64,000 nucleotides of DNA from Triatoma infestans (taxonomy: Eukaryota; Arthropoda; Insecta; Hemiptera; Reduviidae): contig JAAEAF010014820.1 of the NCBI GenBank assembly GCA_011037195.1, forward strand, positions 18,190-82,189, read 5' to 3'. The notes beneath the pieces are model-generated. The model was not told the origin of the DNA and did no database searches. It saw nothing but the letters and a program-made list of their open reading frames with translations. Every line of letters starts with the position of its first letter. Within the stretch, counting starts at the first letter, position 1. The position numbers and the translations under genes were made by a program. Shown here piece by piece: positions 1 through 9,148 of the stretch.

Positions 1-570
1 CCTGTACATAAAATAGATAAAATTAAATGATAAAAATAATTTCAACATTTCCTTATAACATACTGGTGATTCAACCAGTTCATTAAATACAGTTAAGGGT
101 AATTTTTATTTTAATAATCTAGTTATTTATTAATCGATTTGTCTCTTCTATGAACTTTCACCGCTTTCTCAGATGATCAATCTAACCACTTTCAATTTCC
201 CAAATAATTATAACATTTTTTTTTTTATTCTAATGAAATAACTTAATTGCTAGTTTCTTTGAGAAATTTATATATCATACTTTCTTATAATAATTTATGT
301 AACTAAAAAATTTATTTGATCTTTGAAATTTGTATTTTCAAAACGTTATTTTGTATGCGTTTAATGTGGTCTAATTTAATTTTAATAATTGTCTATTAAA
401 TAATTCTGTTAATAAGAATCAGTAATCATCAATAAATTACTAACTACTAAGAGCTGCTGGTAAGGTACTTATGATTCAGTCTAATAATTATCTATATTAA
501 TAAATTCGTAATAATAAATAACAGTTCGCTCTGTTTATTTGTACCAGTAACATGCTGAAAAACATTAAAA
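1..570. other. AT-rich stretch, no gene seen
   Basis: I see no open frame of note, no repeat shared with the rest of the window and no splice-bounded exon. It could be intron or intergenic DNA of the Q-rich gene whose exon lies at 4409-4915. Confidence 0.5.
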
Positions 571-1515
571 AAAAAAATCTGATGTGAAACACTCACACAA
601 CTTTCTCTTACTTCTGTTCTTAAAATTATAATTGACAAATTTTATAGTTTGTGTACAAAATTTAACGAAATTCGTCGAAAACTGAAAAAACTATTCAGTA
701 AAAGCGCACTTCCGGTTTACTAAGTTTCTTAAAACGCGGAATTTTGGCCATCTATTTATTTCTAATTAATTTTGTTTGGATGATGCTTGTTATATCACTG
801 TGATAGCACGTTAGAGAGAAAAACATAACCCCGACCACACCTCCCCTAAAAGTGTCCCTTAAATATTTTCCCAGAGAAATGTTTTAATACAAATTTGGTA
901 GACCTTTGCATGTTTATTTATATAGAAGTTTCAAAAAAATCGTGCAAGCCATTTTTGAGAAAATTGCGAAAAAGTGAATAATCATTTAGTAAAGTGGTAA
1001 AGTAAACGTACTTCCGGTTATCCGATTTTTTTTCAAACTCGGAATTTCAACAACATATTTAATTCTAATTAACATTATTTAGATGGCAGAATTGTCTAAT
1101 ACTGAAATAGCACTTTAGATGAAAACCTAACTCCACCCCTCCCCCAAAAGTGCCCTTCAATGCATTTTCCCGGAGAAATGTTTCTAATAAAAGTTGTAGC
1201 TTCTTTGTAGTATGGTTGATTTTTCCAAAGTTTAAAGAAAATCGTCCGGAAGCTATTTTTGAGAAAATCGCAAAAAGTAAAAAAATGAACTAGTAAGTGT
1301 ACTTGTTCCCGTTGAGAATTTGACAGATACGTACTGTCGGTCCAATGGTGATACCTAAAAACGGTAATCAAGTTTCACTTTCCTTACGTTTTTGCGGGGG
1401 GGTTTTTTGAGCTATGCTGTTCACAATACGATACATACATACATACGTTACAACACACACAACAGCACACACACACACAACACACACACACCACAACATT
1501 TCTAAAACCACAGCT
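571..1515 (+). repeat. Family A dispersed repeat, copy 1
   Basis: It begins with the family A right-end signature, an A-run followed by TCTGATGTGAAACACTCAC. It continues through internal modules that recur across the window: CTTCCGGTTTAC, GAAATGTTT near CCCTTAAAT, and a C-rich AACCCC run. It ends near a CA microsatellite and CTAAAACCACA, just before the R1-like LINE begins. There is no coding capacity, and short frames inside are shadows. Orientation is called + when the TGTGAAACACTCAC end is at the lower coordinate. Confidence 0.75.
1441..1497. repeat. (CA)n microsatellite inside family A
   Basis: An imperfect CA/ACAT run. Family A copies usually carry a CA/TG microsatellite here (compare 11395-11420, 52957-52998 and 55918-55950), so it belongs to the element rather than to the flank. 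Confidence 0.8.
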
Positions 1516-1651
1516 CATATCACTATTACGCAGGCAGGACAATAGTTCTATCTGAATTTGATGTGGTTATGACAAGAGAAGGGCTGAAGTTATCGTTCAA
1601 AGGCCGTTTGAGGTAGCAATGCCATGAAGCGCCCGCCTTATAACAAAAAGA

Positions 1652-1933
1652 ATGCAATACTGGTGGACCGAAGAGATCGCGCAGTTACGCCCTGAAGCTC
1701 TTAGGCTCCGACGATTGTCAATGCGAGCGCACGCTGCGCACAATCGAGCTGACGCTGAGATCAGAGCAGAAGAACGGCGGATGGCAAAGAAGAGGCTTCG
1801 ACAAGCAATTAAAAACAGCCAGGCGGCATGCTGGTACAAACTGTGTGACGAAGTAGAGCAAGACCCATGGGGACGAGGCTACAAAGTCGTAATGAAAAAA
1901 TTTGGCCTGCTTAGTAAACGGATGGAGCGCTGA
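1652..1933 (+). pseudogene. R1-like ORF2 fragment, pre-RT linker
   Basis: An open frame of 93 codons matching the Arg/Ala-rich linker that precedes reverse transcriptase in R1-clade ORF2 (WWTEEIAQLRPEALRLRR; later CWYKLCDEVEQDPWGRGYK). It ends in a TGA where the real frame shifts to the next fragment, which overlaps from 1902. Confidence 0.7.
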
Positions 1934-2548
1934 AGAAATGAGCCGGATTATAGATGGGCTGTTTCCTGTACACGAGGAACGAGAGGCAGATGTCCAGCGC
2001 GAGTCGGGAGAGATCCCGTTGTTCACGCAGGACGAGTTAAGAATGGCTGCCCGCAGCCTGCGGAACCGTAGAGCCCCAGGTCCAGATGGTATACCTGCTG
2101 AAGTATTTAAGGCAGTGGCCGGAGACCTCTCGCCTAGGCAATTTGGCTTTCGGCGAGGACATAGAACTTTGGATGCTATTACGGAGGAAGTGGGGGCACT
2201 GGAAAGAGCAGAGGCTGGTAACCACCATTCGTGGGATATCGTACTCATGGTCGCCCTCGATATCCAAATGCTTTTAATTCTGCGAGGTGGACAGACTTCC
2301 TAACGGCGCTTCAGGATACTTTTAATGTCCCTGAATACCTGATGAGGATAATGAGAAGCTATCTCAGCGACCGCAGACTTCTTTACAGCGATTCGCAGGG
2401 GCAGCAGATTAGGAGACTCACAGCAGGAGCAGCGCAAGGTTCAGTACTTGGACCGGACCTGTGGAACATATCCTATGATCGCCTCCTGAAAGTGGAAATG
2501 CCAGAAGGAGCGTACCTTGTGTGCTATGCTGAGATGTCGCGGCTGTAA
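1902..2548 (+). pseudogene. R1-like reverse transcriptase core, frameshifted
   Basis: Two overlapping frames (1902-2303 and 2231-2548) cover the RT palm. The first has RAPGPDGIPAEV and FGFRRGHRTLDAI and ends in VALDIQ. The second resumes with NAFNSARWTDFL and continues through YLSDRR and AGAAQGSVLGPDLWN to CYA. The stretch between EVFKAVAGD and LSPRQFGF is shorter than in complete RTs, so part of the fingers is missing. The catalytic Asp pair of motif C is lost to a one-base deletion near 2530; reading on in the shifted frame gives DVAAVIT. Confidence 0.8.
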
Positions 2549-2638
2549 TCACAGCTAGAACTTATGAGGCAGTCCAGATGAACCTTAACATGGTCATGCG
2601 ACGGGTACTGAGAGAAATGGGAAGCATGGGACTTACTC

Positions 2639-2890
2639 TTGCGACCCCAAAAAACAGAAATAGTAGCACTCAGCCACAAGCGGATACCAAAAGAGGTCCC
2701 AATTATGGTGAGTGAGGTGGAGATCCGTACAAAGCCGGCAGTCCGATATCTGGGGGTCATGTTAGACACTAAGTTAAGTTTCTGGCCCCACATAGCTCAT
2801 ATAGCAGACAAGGCGGCGGCCATGACAAGCAGATTGGCGAGGCTCATGGCGAACACCATCCCAATCGACTTTACTGGCCAGCCGAGGTAA
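2639..2890 (+). pseudogene. R1-like RT thumb fragment
   Basis: It carries KTEIVALSHKR and VRYLGVMLDTKLSFWPHI, the conserved block after RT motif C in R1/Jockey-type ORF2 proteins. It stops near 2888, where the following thumb sequence (well over 100 residues in complete elements) is deleted. Confidence 0.75.
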
Positions 2891-2899
2891 GGCGCCTGT

Positions 2900-3399
2900 A
2901 CGTACGGAAAGCGGAGGACTTGCCAAAGGCCAGGAAAAGGCGCGAAGAACGTGCCCGGACGATAGATGCTTGGCAGGAGCGCTGGGATGCAGATGAGCGG
3001 GGACGCTGGACAGCGAGGCTGATCCCAAATATCGAACCGTGGGTCGAGAGGCAACATGGGGAGGTAAACTATTACCTCACCCAGTTCCTGACGGGGCATG
3101 GGTACTTCCGAAAATACCTCCATAGGATCGGAAAGACAGAAGACCCTCAATGTACCCACTGCGAGGAATGTGTGGAGGAGGATGCCTACCATGTCTTTTT
3201 TGCCTGTAGCCGGTGGAGGGCGGAAAGAAGACGAGCGGCCGAAGTAATATGCGATTTTAGCCCGGAGGACGTCACTCAAAGAATGCTCCGCGAGGAGAGT
3301 GGATGGGCAGCAGTGGCTGTGTTTGTTGAGGACGTCCTGAGGAAGAAAAAGTACGTGGAGAGCACACACCCTCACCAGCAAGTGTCCCGTGCCACTTGA
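2900..3399 (+). pseudogene. R1-like ORF2 C-terminus with CCHC finger
   Basis: An open frame ending in a natural-looking stop at 3397-3399. Residues near the middle read YYLTQFLTGHGYFRKYLHRIG, followed by the finger CTHCEECVEEDAYHVFFAC and a basic tail. This is the usual C-terminal domain of R1-clade LINEs, thought to help bind element RNA or target DNA. Confidence 0.8.
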
Positions 3400-3583
3400 G
3401 AGGGAGAAATAAAAGTTCTGGCCTAGAGATGTGGAAGCCCTAAAGGGCTAATAGCGAAGGCCTTCCACGAAGTAATGTGGTAAACGGTTCCGTGGAAGGT
3501 TTAGCTAGGAGACGGGGAGGTTTTCAATGGATGTGCGTCCCCAGTATGGGCCTACCTGGTATCCACTGGATTTTACTCGCCGG

Positions 3584-3617
3584 GAAAAAAAAAAAAAAAA
3601 TTATATTATTATTATTA

Positions 3618-3673
<56 letters not shown>

Positions 3674-3676
3674 GTA

Positions 3677-3731
<55 letters not shown>

Positions 3732-3738
3732 GCTTATC
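3584..3738. repeat. Poly(A) followed by (TTA)n microsatellite
   Basis: Sixteen A residues end the R1-like element. Then about 135 bp of almost pure TTA/ATT repeat runs to 3730. Read on the minus strand it is (TAA)n, the usual 3' tail of I-clade LINEs, and it directly abuts the 3' end of the minus-strand element at 3739. The tract is therefore probably an expanded LINE tail. Confidence 0.8.
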
Positions 3739-4330
3739 ACGGGTGGGCTATACCCCGGCACTGCAGCCAACAGAGGCTTATTGTGCCATCCCCGATAACC
3801 TCTAGTAGTTGAACCCTCCCTCCCTAAGGTGTTTGAGGACTTTCACCACCAGATCTTTTTGAGCTACCATCTCCTGAGGTCGCAAAGTACCAAAGGTCTC
3901 ATACCTCAATTTAGTTATTGCTACGCAATCAAACAGCAGGTAGCGGGCCGTTTCCTCCTCCTCCTGACATAATCTGCACAAGGGTTCCACGCCGATAAGC
4001 CCTACCTAGTGCAGATGCTTCCTGAACCTGCCATGACCCGTAAGTAGTCCCGTCACCAGAGGAATCTGGCTCCTACTCAGAGGGTCCTTCGGTTACACAG
4101 CCCTGCATCATGCTTTTGCTGTGTGTGGCACCTGGGCTCCTCCTCCAGAGCACTTCTTGCTTACCGCGAATCCACTCCCTAAACGCCGCACGAATCGCTC
4201 CACCAGTGATCCCCAGATTTATGTCCCTTAAGAGCAACAAATGATTGATAAGAATCCAAAAACAGTCAGGAGAAAGATGAACACCGGAACGTAAGCAAGT
4301 CAGGAACATGACAACAAGAATATATCCAAC
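3739..4330 (-). mobile_element. I/LOA-like LINE, 3' end
   Basis: The minus strand carries the C-terminal finger PLCRLCQEEEETARYLLFDC (about 3990-3925), followed by KLRYETFGTLRPQEM and a stop at 3802. The same motif, CRFCQEEEETALHVVCQC, ends the longer relative at 36735-37990. The 3' UTR (CTGTTGGCTGCAGTGCCGG region) resembles those at 32525 and 36735. Upstream of 3990 the frame is broken, but LLSGSQIPLVTGLLTGHGRF-type sequence is recognisable. It is 5'-truncated and dead. Confidence 0.75.
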
Positions 4331-4400
4331 ATTGTGAAGCCATCCACATGTATTGACCTATTATATTAATTTAATTTGTTTAAAAAAAGGAATATTTATA

Positions 4401-4408
4401 GTACTTAC
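4401..4408 (-). promoter_or_regulatory. Splice donor of the Q-rich exon
   Basis: The minus strand reads CAATAT then GTAAGTAC, an ideal match to the U1-complementary donor consensus. The frame stays open past it for 16 codons and then hits a stop, so either splicing or read-through termination is formally possible. The donor quality favours splicing. Confidence 0.7.
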
Positions 4409-4915
4409 ATATTGTTGTTGTAGTTGTAATTGTTGTTGCTGTTGTAGTTGTTGTTCCTGTTGCAGTTGTTGTTGCTGTTGTAGTTGTTGTTGCTGTTGTA
4501 ATTGTTGTTGCTGTGGTTGTTGTACATATTTCTGTTCGTCTTGTTCTTGTAATGTTGCCTGTGTTGGTTGTACATAATGGAAAAGAGCATACTGCTGTTG
4601 TTGCTGCAGTTCTGAGTTCAGATACTGTTGCTGTTGTTGTTGTTGTTGTTGTTCCAAATTTGGCTGAAGTTGATAATGTTGCAATAACTGTGCATATTGT
4701 TCATTTGTTGTAGGCCATGCAAACTGTCTCTGTTGACGGCCTGCACTTTTCTTCTCTGGTTCCATTTCACGTTTTTCCTTTCCATTTTTCACATTCGATA
4801 TTTTCTTAGCTTGGTGTGGTTCCATTTGCATCACCCTATGTAGTTGCATTATTCCATTTAAATGATTTTTAGCCTCAGCTCCAACATATAGTACGGCACC
4901 AGTCAAAATGTATAT
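4409..4915 (-). CDS. Internal exon of a Q-rich, probably secreted protein
   Basis: A 507-bp exon (169 codons) on the minus strand, open throughout. The acceptor TTTTTGTGCAG lies just before 4915 and a perfect donor GTAAGT follows 4409. The length is divisible by three, so both introns are phase 0. The exon starts IYILTGAVLYVGAEA, a hydrophobic run ending in a small-x-small site (A-E-A) before KNHLNGIMQLH. This looks like the second half of a signal peptide whose Met would sit in a very short upstream exon, as in many insect cuticle-protein genes. Next come a charged segment (NGKEKREMEPEKKSAG), QFAWPTTNEQYAQLLQHY, and then about 80 residues of Q runs broken by L, Y, P and E. The repeat uses both CAA and CAG, as coding Q tracts do. 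I do not recognise the family. The flanking exons were not found and may lie outside the window. What is seen: the open frame, splice sites and composition. What is inferred: secretion. Confidence 0.75.
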
Positions 4916-4940
4916 CTGCACAAAAATACATTAATTAGAA
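4916..4940 (-). promoter_or_regulatory. Splice acceptor of the Q-rich exon
   Basis: The minus strand reads a T-rich stretch then GTGCAG before ATATAC at 4915, a typical U2 acceptor. There is no in-frame ATG just upstream, which argues that the exon is internal and not the first. Confidence 0.7.
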
Positions 4941-5137
4941 AATAGCTCAAAATCAATTTATTTTTGTTTAACTTTGTGTCAGCTTTTCTATTTAATTGGA
5001 AAAAATACTTATTTTGAAATTCAGTGAATTACATTTTTATTTTTTTTAAGATTTTGGCTTTGGGTTTTATTTACAAAAAAACCTTTTTTTTTTTAATTTT
5101 TCCTTACTACTTTTAAAAGGAAATTCTTCCGATCAGG

Positions 5138-5345
5138 GAAGGGATTAGCTCAGTGGTAGCGCGTTCGAATCTAGCCGTGCTACCCTTAGATTTTCTCTTC
5201 CTAGAAGCCTCTACAGCTCACTGTCCGTTGGTTGGCAGTGTTGTCTGTCACGAGAGAACACTAGCCGGAGGCCGGCAGTGCACTGAGAAGTCTCCGGGCG
5301 CCAATGACCACAGATGTGGCGCCTTAAATAAATAAATAAATAAAA
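5138..5345 (+). mobile_element. SINE1, tRNA-derived
   Basis: The head reads GGGATTAGCTCAGTGGTAGC (box A of a tRNA promoter). A shortened anticodon region leads to GTTCGAATCTAGC (box B). The body has AGATTTTCTCTTCCTAG, GCCTCTACAGCTCACTGTCC, GAGAGAACACT and GGCGCCAATGACCACAGATG, and the tail is (AAAT)n. The same body recurs at 18745, 30450, 42823 and 44368. It would be transcribed by RNA polymerase III and mobilised by a LINE. The tRNA head here has lost the anticodon arm. Confidence 0.85.
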
Positions 5346-5704
5346 AACTTCCGATCAAAACCAAACTTAAGCAATTGAATTTTCAACAGAAATACGTGTT
5401 TCTTAGGGCCCTGATTGTAAGCAATTTTATATTGGTTAGTCTGTCAGTAAGTGTACGAATAATATTTCAGTAACGGAGAATCGCAGATGGCTCTAAGTTG
5501 TTTGGTATAACCGTTTAGATTATTACTAAAGGTTACGAAGGTTTTAGTTGACTATCTGATTCGGTTCCTACTAGATTCAGATAAATCTGTCATCCGAAAG
5601 TGCGAATTTACTGAATTGTTGCATTATTTTAATGTTTTAAGCGAAATATTTGTGTCGTTTCGTATTTGTGGTATTTAAACGACGAAATATCAAGTTTGAG
5701 TTTT
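5346..5704. other. AT-rich stretch, no gene seen
   Basis: Unique-looking sequence between two SINEs. No exon or repeat was recognised. Confidence 0.4.
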
Positions 5705-5922
5705 AGGGAGCAGATGAGCTCAGTGGTAACGCCCTGGACTCCTAAGAGGAAGTCACAGGTTTGAATCCAGCAGCGCTGCTCATAGATTTTCTCTTCCTAG
5801 AAGCCTGTAAAGCTCACTGCCCGGCGTTGGGCAGTGTTTTCTGTAGCTAGAAGTTTGGTTTGTGCTCTGTGAGGTCTCCGGGAGGCACAATAGATCTTTC
5901 AGGTCACAGTGCACTATCCTAA
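5705..5922 (+). mobile_element. SINE2, tRNA-derived with a different 3' end
   Basis: A tRNA-like head (GAGCTCAGTGGTAACGC; GGTTTGAATCCAGCAGCGC) and the SINE1-like body AGATTTTCTCTTCCTAG are followed by a different 3' part, CACAATAGATCTTTCAGGTC. That 3' part is shared with the copy at 48595. It probably borrows its 3' end from a partner LINE. Confidence 0.75.
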
Positions 5923-6980
5923 GTGAACCAATTTCTGCTATCTAAACTTGATGAGACGAGCAAGAAATGGTGTTTTGAGAGGGATTATGAGATCAGTATT
6001 GCCAGTATAGGGGATGACAACCTCACGAGGCCAACCGAGCCGGGTAACGACATTATTCGCTGTTATTCAGATGGCTCTAGCCGGAGGGACAGGCCTGTCA
6101 GGAGCGGGAGCATGGTTGCAGGAATTGGATAGAGGGAGTTCAGTGGCCTTGGGTGGTTTGCCCACTGTTTTCCTGCCCGAGGTGGTGGGCATTATTGAAT
6201 GCTGTCGCCTTGTGGGGGAGTGGGAGGGAAAGATCAAAGAGGTGCGGATTTTCTCTGACAGTCAGGGCGCAATGAGGGCTTTGAGTAAACCATGGTGGAG
6301 TTCGAAACTAGTGGGGGAATGTAGGAGAAGGCTGAATGCTTTGGCTCGGAGGGGTAAGGTGCGTCTCTATTGGATACCCGGACATGCGGGAATAGAGGGC
6401 AATGAGAGGGCGGATCAGTTGGCTAGGGAGGGATCTTCCTTCATTTTCCTTAACCAGCCCCTTGCGGGTCATGAATGTTTCGCGACAAACAGATTGATTT
6501 TAAGAGATGAAGAGTCGTGGAGAAAATGCTGGGGGGTGGACCGCACGGGTTTGCCTAATCCGAGATAAAAGATTTATAAAAGGAATTACGCGGGATTTTG
6601 GAGTATCTCCTTGTCCCTTATAGGACAGGATTGAGGTACCTTGATGGTGGTCGTGACTGGACAAACTTGGGGTGTCTAGTCACTTGTTTAATCATAGGGA
6701 GGACGTCTAGTCCCATTTGTCAGAACTGCGACGACGGAGCCAGGGAAACGGTGTACCACTATTTATTTCGCTGGTACTAGGTTTCGCATATTTGGGAGGA
6801 CACCGCTCTCGCAGGATTGCCTGGGCGAGTTGAAGTTCAAGGATATCTTGGGATATTATAGATTGACCGGTAAGCCACCGGGGGAGACTACTTAAGGGGA
6901 TATGGGGGACATCGGGGGGGATAAAAGCCATATAGGCTTAGGTCCCACGCTATCAGGTACCCGGTATAATAATAATCCCC
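5923..6980 (+). mobile_element. I-like LINE fragment: RNase H and C-terminal finger
   Basis: RNase H motifs run across two frames. CYSDGSS (near 6060-6080, first catalytic Asp) is in one frame. After a frameshift come GAGAWLQEL, LPEVVGIIECC (catalytic Glu), VRIFSDSQGAMRA (Asp) and LYWIPGHAGIEGNERADQLAREGS (His and last Asp). A second break near 6568 leads to the finger remnant CQNCDDGARETVYHYLF and then DILGYYRLTGKPP near 6840-6890. The 3' UTR ends in TAATAATAAT at 6964-6975, the (TAA)n tail typical of I-clade elements. A relative lies on the minus strand at 22480-23225. It is not functional. Confidence 0.8.
6014..6568 (+). pseudogene. RNase H domain of an I-like LINE
   Basis: The longest open piece of the element, carrying three of the four RNase H catalytic motifs (E in LPEVVGIIE, D in FSDSQG, D in GNERADQLA). 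The first motif (YSDGS) sits in the neighbouring frame, so a frameshift near 6080 splits the domain. Confidence 0.8.
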
Positions 6981-6984
6981 TAAA

Positions 6985-8220
6985 GATCTATCTAACAGCT
7001 TCCTTCCGTTTTTCTCCTTTTTTAGAAAAGATTTTTTTCGCTCTCTCTCACCGCACCTCTCATTTACAAACCGTTGTTCTTTCTCAGAACATAAAAAAAA
7101 CACACACACATGCACATACGCACATCACTAAAAAACTTTTTTTCTTTAACAGAAACAGACTTGCTTCAGGAGAATACACACTTTCGAGAAATCCCATGCT
7201 ATCTTCATTTCCTATACTATTTAGAAGGTAAACTATTTACAAGTGTTTTAATCAAAAAATCTTGAAAAATAAATAAAATAAGTAACTGCAATTAAAATAA
7301 GTAGCTTATAGAACAAGTGTCTTAGAATGGATTGAACATTAAAAAATTTCATTTCATTCAATAATTTTTCATTTTAAAATAGGCCTAAATTCTTCATAAT
7401 TGTTCATTATGGAACAGTTTTTAAATAAATTACCCGCATCTTGAAATTCATGTCACATTCAACTTGGTTGGCTTGCAAACCGTTATTACTTCCTTATTTC
7501 TTTCTACTTCCTTTCTCTTGTTGAAAGTTTTACGATTTGTAGTTTGGCCATGATCTTAATTTTTTTCTGATGACCAGTTCTAGAAATTTATGGTTAAAAT
7601 GTTATCCATCAGATTTCTTTATTGTTTTGATTTATTCAATATAGTTTTAATACAGCTTATATATTCATACTGGCCTTTTTAGATCTTTTTATTAAATTAC
7701 ATTCAATGTCTGATCTTAAGACTTACTAACAATTTAAAGAATTTTAAATGTTAATAAAGTATTAGTTGATAATTACTAGAATGGAATAAAATGTATTCGT
7801 TTTCAAATGAATCATTTCGAACTTTGGATTGATTATCGAATAATTATGTCTTCCTATAATTGGAAACATTTTGTGCGAAAAAATGTATATAAGCAGATTC
7901 TGAAAACTCTGTGAAGTTAAATTTCAGAAGTTTTTGTTTTGGTATATTCAATGTTATTGAACGCCGTGTTTTGGCCCTGACTTCTGTACTAATATAAAAT
8001 CACTTTTACTATGGCCTGCCTTAGATAGGATATGTACCTCAACATTTACGTATTTTTGTTTGAGTGGATGAGTAAAATTTCAAAAATAAAGCAAATTTTT
8101 CAATTGTACACTTGTACTACCCACAGTAAGAGAATGTTGCGTGAGCGTTTTACACTACTTTTGCTGTCACTTACTGCTGTGAGAGGAAGTATTGCATTCG
8201 TGTCAAATAGAGATCACCTT
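6985..8220. other. AT-rich stretch with short CA run
   Basis: No coding segment or family repeat was recognised. It contains an imperfect CACACATGCACATACGCACA run near 7101-7125. The frames covering 6888-7231 are accidental. Confidence 0.45.
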
Positions 8221-8224
8221 CATT

Positions 8225-9148
8225 AACAACCATCCGCTAAAGTCAATCATTTATTTCTCACTCAGGAAACCAAGTGAGTTTTCATTTATCAATGACGAGT
8301 CACTTGGTGTTCAGCCATTAGACTCCGAGCAGTCCAATAAATCTTTGAATTAAAATAATAAGTACTGGCCTGCCTATCTGGCAGCTGTCGCATATCTTGT
8401 ACGGCCTCACAATCAAACAAATGGCTGCCTTGCATAGGGACCCCTTTTCCGCATAGGCTACAATCCGTTCGATCAACCACACCAATACGGTGCAATTGGG
8501 CCCGGAGATAGTCGTGCCCTGCTGCCAGTCTAAAGCATGCCACGCTTCGCTTCTAGCAGATTGTGGACTAGCCAACCTTCTGGTTTGCTCAGGATACTCT
8601 ACTGTTTTCCTCCAACCTGTTCCTGGTGTCCTGTAACCACCTCCTGTCTGTGCCTTCCTTTCAGGATCCTCTTCGCCATGTTGAACTCTATTGGAGTCGC
8701 TGGTTGTTCCTTCTGCGATCCCAATTTAGCAAGCTGGTCTGCTTTCTCATTATTCCTAGTCATTTCCCGTTATTCCGCAATGACTAGGGATCCATTGCAT
8801 AAAACTTTCCCTGCCCGAAGAAATGAGACTATCCGCAAGAAGACGTCCCGCCAGAATATCATGGGACTCACTAAGGATGTGCCTTGTAAATGCCTGAATT
8901 GCCGCTCGGGAATCAACAAAATTTCCCAGGCCGGTCTTTTTTTTTTTGACTTCATTATCGAAGTGGGATTCGAGCTTCCCCACAGGCTCTGAAATTTCAA
9001 AATTTGGAGCAAAAGCTCTAGTAACTGCATTTCCTCTAGCCCCTAACGCCGATGTATAGGTATAGATATGTTTCCATGGTGGGCATGGATATCGTTCCCA
9101 AATTGTTTCAAGGGCCAAGGCTTGGTTTATCATTAAACGAGTTTTCAC
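8225..9148 (-). mobile_element. I/Jockey-like LINE fragment: RNase H to C-terminus
   Basis: Minus-strand frames give HIYTYTSALGARGNA (first RNase H block, with the usual TDGS changed to TYTS), PVGKLESHFDNEV (Glu block) and NFVDSRAAIQAF (Asp block). WIPSHCGITGND (His/Asp block) ends at 8756. After frameshifts the sequence reads DQLAKLGSQKEQPATPIEF, then ACFRLAAGHDYLRAQLHRIG and the finger DCSLCGKGVPMQGSHLFDC at 8543-8400. A poly-Lys interruption at 8936-8946 reflects an A-run expansion. It is dead; its 5' part is lost where family A sequence starts near 9120. Confidence 0.75.
8756..9148 (-). pseudogene. RNase H domain of an I/Jockey-like LINE
   Basis: A continuous frame with all RNase H blocks in order: TSALGARGNA, NFEISEPVGKLESHFDNEV, VDSRAAIQAFTRH, QWIPSHCGITGND. 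The first block lacks the catalytic DGS residues, so even this open piece could not cleave RNA. A stop follows the final GND. Confidence 0.7.

Larger units (their letters stand above)
1530..3598 (+). mobile_element. R1-clade non-LTR retrotransposon, 5'-truncated and internally deleted
   Basis: Three reading frames together give one R1-like ORF2 relic. 1652-1933 matches the linker before reverse transcriptase (WWTEEIAQLR, DPWGRGYK). 1902-2548 holds the RT core: RAPGPDGIPAEVFK, then FGFRRGH, then catalytic motif A VALDIQ/NAFNSARW split by a frameshift near 2265, then AQGSVLGPDLWN. Motif C (CYAD-D) is broken by a one-base loss near 2530. 2639-2890 carries the VRYLGVMLDTKLSF thumb segment. 2900-3399 is the C-terminal region with a CCHC-like finger (C-x2-C ... 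H-x4-C, CTHCEECVEEDAYHVFFAC). The fingers region between EVFK and LSPRQ and the stretch between thumb and tail are deleted. A GC-rich 3' UTR (3400-3583) ends in poly(A) at 3584-3599. It would have copied its own RNA into chromosomal DNA, but this copy cannot be active. R1 clade is judged from motif style and the C-terminal finger, not from a tree. Confidence 0.85.

Noticed and set aside
1096..1371. 91-codon minus frame, and similar frames at 16636-17010, 52862-53215 and 55809-56135
   Set aside because: They all fall at equivalent places inside the non-coding family A repeat, in different frames with stops in other copies, so they are accidental.
3477..3805. Poly-Tyr and poly-Leu frames
   Set aside because: They are translations of the (TTA)n microsatellite and LINE UTR.
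4353..4577. Cys/Ser-rich plus-strand frame opposite the Q-rich exon
   Set aside because: It is the antisense of CAA/CAG codons; splice signals and composition support the minus strand.
8537..8992. 151-codon plus frame
   Set aside because: It is antisense to the RNase H and finger region of the minus-strand LINE, where motifs are clear.
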